From JBCDBL01 sp039183635 (GTDB taxonomy: Bacteria; Pseudomonadota; Alphaproteobacteria; Caulobacterales; Parvularculaceae), in assembly GCA_039183635.1 (NCBI GenBank), contig JBCDBL010000083.1, positions 1 to 19,568 on the forward strand: a stretch of DNA of 19,568 nucleotides, given 5' to 3'. Shown piece by piece: positions 14,735 through 19,568 of the stretch. The translations under genes and the position numbers were made by a program. The notes beneath the pieces are model-generated. The model made no database searches. It was given only the letters and a program-made list of their open reading frames with translations, and was not told the DNA's origin. How positions within the stretch are numbered: the stretch's first letter is position 1; each line of letters starts with the position of its first letter.

Positions 14735-16729
14735 TTATTCCGCAGCCGCGCGGGACGCCTCAGCGTCGGTTCTCAAGTCCGGCGGCATCGCTTCCTCGGC
14801 GAGGCTTGCAACGGCGTCGTCAAGGGCGATCACAGTTTGGTTCTTCGAGCCTAGACGACGAAGGGAAACCGTGCGCCCCTCCGCCTCGCGGCCGCCGACG
14901 GCGGCGATCACCGGCACCTTGGCGGCGGAATGCTCGCGGACCTTGTAATTGATTTTTTCATTTCGAAGATCGGTCTCCGCGCGCAAGCCCTTGGCGGCGA
15001 AAGCGGCGGCGACTTCTTCAGCGTATTCGTTCGCCTCCGATGTAATCGGCGCCACCACGATTTGCCGCGGCGCCAGCCACAAGGGGAACCTGCCTGCAAA
15101 ATGTTCGATCAGAATGCCCATGAACCGTTCGAAGGTCCCGAATACCGCCCTGTGCAGCATCACCGGGCGGTGCTTGTTTCCATCCTCTCCGATATAGGAC
15201 GCATCAAGACGGTCCGGCAGCACATAGTCGAGCTGGAACGTGCCGCATTGCCAGGTACGGCCGATGGCGTCGGTCAAGTGAAACTCAAGCTTCGGCCCGT
15301 AGAACGCGCCCTCGCCTTCCGCGATCTCATACTTAAGGCCTGAGGCGTCGAGGGCGTCGGCAAGCGCCTTTTCCGCCCGGTCCCACGTGGCGTCGTCTCC
15401 GGCCCGCAAGTCCGGCCGTGTCGCCAGTTTGTAATCAATGTCCGTAAGGCCGAAATCTTCGTAGACAGCGGAAAAGAGCTTCAGGAACAGCTCCGTCTCG
15501 TCCTTGATCTGGTCTTCGCGGCAGAAAATATGGGCGTCGTCCTGGGTCATCTGACGCACGCGCATCAGTCCATGGAGCGCGCCGTGGGCCTCGTTCCGGT
15601 GACAGCAGCCGAATTCCGCCATGCGGATCGGCAAGTCGCGATAGCTTTTGATGCCCTGTTTGAAAATCTGCACATGGGCGGGGCAGTTCATGGGCTTCAG
15701 CGCCATCAGCTTGGCGTCGCCGGTCAGGATCGGCGCATCTTCTTCCGTTGACGGAATTTCGTCCGGCACCACGAACATGTTTTCCCGAAACTTCGCCCAA
15801 TGGCCGGAGTCTTCCCAGAACCGGGAGTCGATCAACTGGGGCGTCTTCACCTCCACATAACCGAAACTGTCGAGGCGGCGGCGAATGTAGGCCTCCAGCT
15901 GACGCCAGATCAAAAATCCGTTCGGGTGCCAGAAGACAGAGCCTTGCGCCTCCTCCTGCAAGTGGAAGAGATCCATCTCACGGCCAAGCTTGCGGTGGTC
16001 GCGCTTTTCCGCCTCCTCAAGGCGCGTCAGATAGGCCTTCAGCTCCTTTTCGCTGGGCCAGGCGGTGCCGTAGATCCTTTGCAGCATCTCGTTCTTGGCG
16101 TCCCCGCGCCAATAGGCGCCGGCGAGCTTCATCAGCTTGAAGGCCGTTCCGATATATTTCGTCGACGGAAGATGCGGCCCCCGGCACAGGTCATGCCAGT
16201 CGCCGTGGAAATAGATTTTGAGCTCTTCGTCTTCCGGCAAATCGCGAATGATCTCGGCTTTGTACTTTTCGCCGATTTTTTCGAAATGGGTGATCGCCGC
16301 ATCCCGGTCCCACACTTCCTTACGCGTGGGCAGGTCCGCCTCCACCAGTTGGCGCATGCGGGCTTCGATTTTTTCAAAATCGTCCGTTGTGAACGGTTCG
16401 TCCCGCGCGAAATCGTAGTAAAAGCCGTTTTCAATCGTCGGACCGATTGAAACTTGCGTGCCCGGGAACATCTCCTGGATGACCTGCGCCATGAGGTGCG
16501 CGGCGTCATGGCGGATCAGCTCCAAAGCGTCCTCGCCGGAGTCCCGGGTCAGGATCTCCACCGTCGCGTCTTTGTCCAGCGTATCCGACAGATCCGCCAC
16601 CACGCCGTCCACTTTCATGGCGATCGCTTTTTTGGCGAGTGATTTTGAGATGTCGGCGGCGAGATCCGCGCCGGACACGGGCGCGTTAAACTCGCGCTTC
16701 GATCCGTCCGGCAAAGTGATGGCGACCAT
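14735..16729 (-). CDS. thrS: Threonyl-tRNA synthetase
   Basis: ThrRS charges tRNA-Thr with threonine in the cytoplasm and edits mischarged serine. The 664-residue protein has the full bacterial layout: TGS domain (1-62), editing domain with HDAAH (His74, His78) and DLCRGPH (180-186), class II catalytic core with the zinc ligands Cys349 (MNCPAH), His400 (DDAHIF) and His526 (MLHRAVFG), motif 2 around CCHRNEAHGALHGLMRVRQM, and anticodon-binding domain from about 555. All key residues are present. The ATG lies five bases after the stop of the P1 peptidase gene, with TTGGAC as a weak ribosome site inside that gene's end. The tail after about 645 is alanine-rich and not conserved. Assignment is secure. 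Confidence 0.98.
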   Translation of the reverse strand: MVAITLPDGSKREFNAPVSGADLAADISKSLAKKAIAMKVDGVVADLSDTLDKDATVEILTRDSGEDALELIRHDAAHLMAQVIQEMFPGTQVSIGPTIENGFYYDFARDEPFTTDDFEKIEARMRQLVEADLPTRKEVWDRDAAITHFEKIGEKYKAEIIRDLPEDEELKIYFHGDWHDLCRGPHLPSTKYIGTAFKLMKLAGAYWRGDAKNEMLQRIYGTAWPSEKELKAYLTRLEEAEKRDHRKLGREMDLFHLQEEAQGSVFWHPNGFLIWRQLEAYIRRRLDSFGYVEVKTPQLIDSRFWEDSGHWAKFRENMFVVPDEIPSTEEDAPILTGDAKLMALKPMNCPAHVQIFKQGIKSYRDLPIRMAEFGCCHRNEAHGALHGLMRVRQMTQDDAHIFCREDQIKDETELFLKLFSAVYEDFGLTDIDYKLATRPDLRAGDDATWDRAEKALADALDASGLKYEIAEGEGAFYGPKLEFHLTDAIGRTWQCGTFQLDYVLPDRLDASYIGEDGNKHRPVMLHRAVFGTFERFMGILIEHFAGRFPLWLAPRQIVVAPITSEANEYAEEVAAAFAAKGLRAETDLRNEKINYKVREHSAAKVPVIAAVGGREAEGRTVSLRRLGSKNQTVIALDDAVASLAEEAMPPDLRTDAEASRAAAE

Positions 16730-16734
16730 GGCGT

Positions 16735-17850
16735 TTAGTCCAAACTGTTATGTTCTTTGAGAATTTCCCGCACCTTATCGAGCGGCAAAGCCTCAATCGT
16801 ATTTGGCGCTTGACGGGAGACGTTAAAGCCTTCCGTGGTTGTCGCCATGAACAAGGAGTTGTAGATCGCCTCTTCCGTCGCTTCAATAACCGCTTGGAAC
16901 AAAGGCGACATTTTATCGTTGGCGAGGTCCGGCGCTTGCGCCCCCTCCGGGCCGCGACGGACCGCTTGTGCGGTCGAAAACGCGATGGCGTAATCGCCGG
17001 AACCGTTGGTCATCGCAGACCCGGTGCGGGCAAGCCCCGCATGGGCGCGGCGGGCGAGACGTTTAAGGTTCCGGTCCGACAAAGGCGCGTCGGTGGCGAC
17101 GATCATCATGATCGACCCGTCCCCGTCGCCAGCATCCACATGCTCTTTTAAGTAATATTGGCCGAGCGCGGCGCCGACCGGAGCGCCATCAATCTGAAGA
17201 ACGCCGCCATAGTTGCTCTGCACGAGGACGCCCGCCGTGTAACCGCCAAGACTGGCCGGCAAAACCCGCGAGCTTGAGCCGATGCCGCCTTTCCAACCGA
17301 AAGCGATCGTACCCGCGCCGGCTCCGACGGCGCCCTCCTCCACGGGGGCGCTTTTGGCGGCTTTGATCGCCTCGCCGATGATTTCAGGGGTGAGAACCCG
17401 TTTGCGGATGTCATTGAGGCCGCTGTCGTTTGTCTCGCCGACGACAGCGTTCACCGACCGCACGCGTTCATTGCCAGGCTGTGAAAGAGTGTGGTCGACA
17501 ATGGCGTCCATCGCCCGGGGCACAGCCAGAGTGTTTGTGAGGACAATGGGAGTTTCAATCTCCCCCAATGTCTCAATCTGCGTTGCGCCGGCGAGCTTGC
17601 CGAAGCCGTTGTAAACATCAAGGCCGGCGGGTACTTTATCCCGGTACAGATTTCCTCCATGGGGCAGAATAGCCGTCGCGCCGGTGCGCACCTCATCCCC
17701 TTCGATCACCGTGACATGCCCCACCAGGACACCTGCGACATCCGTGATGTCATTGCGCGGCCCTGGCTCGAGAACGCCGGGCGCAACGCCCAGCGCCCGG
17801 GCGCGAACGCGGTCCTCAACCATTGCGCAACTCATCATGCCGGCCGCCAT
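16735..17850 (-). CDS. P1/S58 family peptidase (DmpA-like aminopeptidase), probable lipoprotein; start uncertain
   Basis: A DmpA/P1-type N-terminal-nucleophile hydrolase, which self-cleaves and then removes N-terminal residues from peptides or amides. From ATG 17850 it has 371 residues, including PGPRNDITDVAGVLVGHVT, LTNTLAVPRAMDA, VVGETNDSGLND, TIAFGWKGGIGSSSR and GDGSIMMIVATDAPL. The last holds the predicted cleavage and nucleophile Gly245/Ser246, matching Ser250 of DmpA. ATG 17850 has no ribosome site and lies inside a hydrophobic stretch. In-frame codons upstream (back to 17895) give a lysine-containing n-region plus VVVMAAGMMSC, a lipoprotein-type signal, but begin with ATC or ACG. ATG 17823 (MVEDRVRARALG), overlapping the yidD stop, is the cytoplasmic alternative. 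Family assignment is firm; location is not. Confidence 0.9.
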   Translation of the reverse strand: MAAGMMSCAMVEDRVRARALGVAPGVLEPGPRNDITDVAGVLVGHVTVIEGDEVRTGATAILPHGGNLYRDKVPAGLDVYNGFGKLAGATQIETLGEIETPIVLTNTLAVPRAMDAIVDHTLSQPGNERVRSVNAVVGETNDSGLNDIRKRVLTPEIIGEAIKAAKSAPVEEGAVGAGAGTIAFGWKGGIGSSSRVLPASLGGYTAGVLVQSNYGGVLQIDGAPVGAALGQYYLKEHVDAGDGDGSIMMIVATDAPLSDRNLKRLARRAHAGLARTGSAMTNGSGDYAIAFSTAQAVRRGPEGAQAPDLANDKMSPLFQAVIEATEEAIYNSLFMATTTEGFNVSRQAPNTIEALPLDKVREILKEHNSLD

Positions 17851-18214
17851 GACAACAACAAGCGCTGCTATGGGTTTGGCCGCTATGGGTTTGATCGTCG
17901 CTTATCTCCGCCTGCTTTGCCGCCAAGCGCGGCGTCCACGCCCAATCGCCATAGCGCCAGGGCCGCCACCGCGCCAACGGTAGTTTTTGCGGCACAGGGT
18001 CCCATCCATGACTGCCCAACGGGTGACATCGGCATAGCCGCGATAAAGTCAGCCAACCGCCACGCCAGGCGCCGTGACGTCGAAACGACTCCGCAGCGTA
18101 GTCCGAACAGGTCGGCAAGTGGCGGCATCTGACGCCAAGGACAGTGAGCACAGGCGAGAGGATGCGTTTGTAGAGCTTCAAAGCTCCAATAGCGACCGAC
18201 GTTATAACCGACAT
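17816..18214 (-). CDS. yidD: YidD membrane protein insertion efficiency factor
   Basis: YidD is a small membrane-associated protein that helps YidC insert inner-membrane proteins. The 132-residue product has the complete family core: LYKRILSPVL (14-23), RCRHLPTCSDYAAESFRRHG (29-48), TLSRLCRCHPLGSHGWDPVP (56-75), with Cys30, Cys36, Cys61 and Cys63. The core needs only about 80 residues. The rest, particularly QTHSGQTHSSACCCHGGRHD, looks like out-of-frame translation of the start of the next gene rather than conserved sequence. The ATG directly follows the TAA of the IscU-like gene (TAAATG), suggesting coupled translation. Its TGA lies within the 5' end of the P1 peptidase gene. Confidence 0.93.
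   Translation of the reverse strand: MSVITSVAIGALKLYKRILSPVLTVLGVRCRHLPTCSDYAAESFRRHGAWRGGWLTLSRLCRCHPLGSHGWDPVPQKLPLARWRPWRYGDWAWTPRLAAKQAEISDDQTHSGQTHSSACCCHGGRHDELRNG
17863..17892 (-). repeat. Tandem 15-base duplication at the peptidase 5' end
   Basis: Read on the - strand, AAACCCATAGCGGCC (17892-17878) is followed directly by AAACCCATAGCAGCG (17877-17863), 13 of 15 bases identical. In the peptidase frame it encodes KPIAAKPIAA, the basic front of the presumed signal peptide. It also lies inside the non-conserved tail of yidD. A slippage duplication may have lengthened the signal peptide. Confidence 0.8.
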
Positions 18215-18670
18215 TTACGTCGCCACCGCATTGTCATCCGCCGCCTGCGGCAAAGCCTGATCCAAACACGCCGCCAAAGCCTCAAAAATCAAAAGTGTAG
18301 AGGCGTGCCGTTGGGGGTACGCCTTTATAGGCTTTAGCGCGGCCAGAGCAGCGAACCGACCATCCGGCGGCGGGCCGTCGTCTTTCAACATCCTCCGCAT
18401 GGCGTCTCGGGCGGCATGGATCTCCTGCGCCGTCGCGCCGATCAGGCGTTCCGCAACGATGGAGGCCGAGGCTTGGCCAAGCGCGCAAGCGCGCGCTTCT
18501 AACGCGAAATCGGACACGACATCGCCATCAAGCGCAATGTCGACCTCCACCTCTGACCCGCACACCCGGCTCACCTTTTTCGCGCTGGCGTCAGGCGAGG
18601 CAAGCCGGCAGGCGGGCGGCAAATTGGCGGCGTATCGCAAAATGTCCGGGCTGTAGAGCGCTTCTGTCAT
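18215..18670 (-). CDS. Iron-sulfur cluster assembly scaffold protein (IscU/NifU-like)
   Basis: A 151-residue protein from ATG 18670 (MTEALYSPDILRYAANLP); the frame is open to GTG 18718, but the ATG gives the usual family N-terminus. It resembles the IscU/NifU-N scaffold on which Fe-S clusters are built. Two of the three ligand cysteines are in place: RVCGSEV (Cys37) and EARACALGQASASIVAE (Cys62). At the position of the third, normally HC(S), the sequence reads RHASTLL (Ala123); the nearest other cysteine is Cys135. This fits a divergent alphaproteobacterial branch and its cluster-binding ability is open. It begins a compact - strand unit with yidD, the P1 peptidase and thrS. AAGG lies very close to the ATG (two bases). 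Confidence 0.85.
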   Translation of the reverse strand: MTEALYSPDILRYAANLPPACRLASPDASAKKVSRVCGSEVEVDIALDGDVVSDFALEARACALGQASASIVAERLIGATAQEIHAARDAMRRMLKDDGPPPDGRFAALAALKPIKAYPQRHASTLLIFEALAACLDQALPQAADDNAVAT

Positions 18671-18695
18671 AGCCTTAATGTAAGCACGTTTTATC

Positions 18696-18710
18696 GCCGC
18701 TAAAAGCGGC
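18696..18710. promoter_or_regulatory. Short perfect dyad in the divergent promoter region
   Basis: GCCGCT-AAA-AGCGGC is a perfect six-base-pair inverted repeat with a three-base centre. It lies 25 bases upstream of the IscU-like ATG (18670) and just left of the putative promoter of the phosphomutase gene. It could be a repressor operator or a small RNA hairpin in the 5' leader of the - strand operon. A chance occurrence is possible at this base composition. Confidence 0.3.
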
Positions 18711-18738
18711 TTGCCCACGCCAGACTTGCCGATATGAT
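18711..18738 (+). promoter_or_regulatory. Putative sigma-70-type promoter for the phosphomutase gene
   Basis: TTGCCC (18711-18716), 16 bases, then TATGAT (18733-18738) resembles a housekeeping promoter. It lies 32 bases before the phosphomutase ATG, leaving room for a short leader with AAGGGA. Confidence 0.4.
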
Positions 18739-18770
18739 GCCGCGACTTTTGCTAAGGGAATCCTCATCTT

Positions 18771-19568
18771 ATGTTGCCGACGCCACGCGCCGACCTTTCG
18801 CCCAATACGCTTGCCTATGAAACCGTGCCATTGGTGAAGCCCACGGGGTTTCGCGAATATGATGCGCGCTGGCGGTTTGGGCCGGAGTTGAATCTGCTCG
18901 GCGTTCAGGCCCTCGGTCTTGGTCTCGGCACGCTGATCCATGAGCTTGGCGCAGAACCGCGCATCGTTGTCGGCCATGATTTCCGCGGCTACTCCACCTC
19001 CATCAAACAGGCGCTCACCGTCGGCCTCATGACCGCCGGGATTGAGGTGAACGATATTGGCCTTGTCTTGTCGCCAGTGGCGTATTTTGCGCAATTCGAC
19101 CTCGACATCCCGAGCGTCGCCATGGTGACGGCGAGCCATAATGAGAATGGCTGGACCGGTGTGAAGATGGGCGTGGCGCGCCCCCTCACCTTTGGCCCGG
19201 ATGAAATGTCCCGCTTAAAAGAGATTGTTTTGACCGGCGCCGGCAAGTCAGCGTCCGGCGGGGCCTATAAATTCGTCGAGGGCCTCCGTGAACGGTATAT
19301 TTCCGACATCGCCTCCAGCGCCAACCTTACCCGCAATTTAAAAATCGTCGCCGCCTGCGGCAACGGCACGGCAGGCGCCTACGCACCGGAGGCTTTGGAA
19401 CGTTTGGGCGTCGATGTTGTGCCCCTCGACGCAGAGCTCGATCACACCTTCCCGAAATATAACCCGAACCCGGAAGATATGGAGATGCTCCACGCCATGC
19501 GCGACGCGGTCGCCGCCCATGGCGCGGACCTCGCCCTCGGCTTTGACGGGGACGGCGACCGCTGCGGC
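18771..19568 (+). CDS. Phosphomannomutase/phosphoglucomutase (3' end outside window)
   Basis: The reading frame runs from ATG 18771 to the right edge without a stop, 266 codons seen of a usual 450-500. It is an alpha-D-phosphohexomutase, converting mannose- or glucose-6-phosphate to the 1-phosphate in the cytoplasm for GDP-mannose or UDP-glucose synthesis. The start FREYDARWRFGPELN and VVGHDFRGYST are domain I features. TASHNENGWTGVK carries the phosphorylated serine (Ser122), and GFDGDGDRCG the magnesium-binding aspartates (259, 261, 263). AAGGGA lies 11 bases upstream of the ATG. It is divergent from the IscU-like gene and could supply sugars to the glycan genes elsewhere in the window. AlgC-like dual specificity is typical but not shown by the visible part. 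Confidence 0.94.
   Translation, partial: MLPTPRADLSPNTLAYETVPLVKPTGFREYDARWRFGPELNLLGVQALGLGLGTLIHELGAEPRIVVGHDFRGYSTSIKQALTVGLMTAGIEVNDIGLVLSPVAYFAQFDLDIPSVAMVTASHNENGWTGVKMGVARPLTFGPDEMSRLKEIVLTGAGKSASGGAYKFVEGLRERYISDIASSANLTRNLKIVAACGNGTAGAYAPEALERLGVDVVPLDAELDHTFPKYNPNPEDMEMLHAMRDAVAAHGADLALGFDGDGDRCG

Noticed and set aside
15800..16450. A 216-codon open frame on the + strand across thrS
   Set aside because: Antisense to the secure thrS gene, with no recognisable motif.
1..19568. tRNA, rRNA, SRP RNA, CRISPR array, transposase or integrase
   Set aside because: I looked for their typical sequence features and regular repeats and saw none; a covariance-model scan was not possible here, so small RNA genes may have been missed.

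Overview
This window looks like chromosomal DNA from an alphaproteobacterium, probably a marine or Caulobacter/Parvularcula-like lineage. The evidence is moderately high G+C, intergenic palindromes of the RIME/mosaic type common in alphaproteobacteria, a DUF4908-like secreted protein, and an IscU-like/yidD/thrS neighbourhood familiar from that class. I see no rRNA, tRNA, CRISPR array, phage gene, transposase or integrase. Genus-level placement is inference.

Left part (1-7972). Two secreted proteins of unknown role, the first cut by the window edge, run on the + strand and end at a composite palindromic repeat. Facing them on the - strand is dapF (lysine/peptidoglycan precursor synthesis), followed by a membrane PAS sensor that has no output domain and whose stop codon lies in that repeat. 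Divergent from dapF are a short possible leader peptide, a secreted prolyl-oligopeptidase-family protease, a glutamate/aspartate-type cation symporter, a second repeat cluster and a small DUF1475-like membrane protein. The protease and symporter would fit peptide breakdown followed by amino-acid uptake (inference from adjacency).

Middle and right part (8037-14724) is a surface-glycan region. An ArnC/DPM1-type family 2 glycosyltransferase is divergent from two tandem ArnT/PMT_2-type membrane glycosyltransferases: the first would make a polyprenyl-phosphate sugar and the others would transfer it. A third repeat cluster separates these from a convergent block with a rhamnosyltransferase-like GT2 and an O-antigen-ligase/polymerase-like (Wzy_C) membrane protein.

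The far right (14735-18670, - strand) is a tightly packed probable operon read from right to left: IscU-like Fe-S scaffold, yidD, a P1/DmpA-type peptidase, thrS, then the ligase-like gene and possibly the GT2. The peptidase appears to have a lipoprotein signal peptide that starts upstream of its first ATG, inside yidD. Divergent from this operon is the 5' part of a phosphomannomutase/phosphoglucomutase gene, which runs off the right edge and could supply sugar-1-phosphates for the glycan genes.

No wholly new system is obvious. The best leads are the palindromic repeats joined to gene 3' ends (one probably truncating a sensor gene), the unusual start and overlap of the peptidase with yidD, and a coupled 18-codon upstream ORF before the protease.
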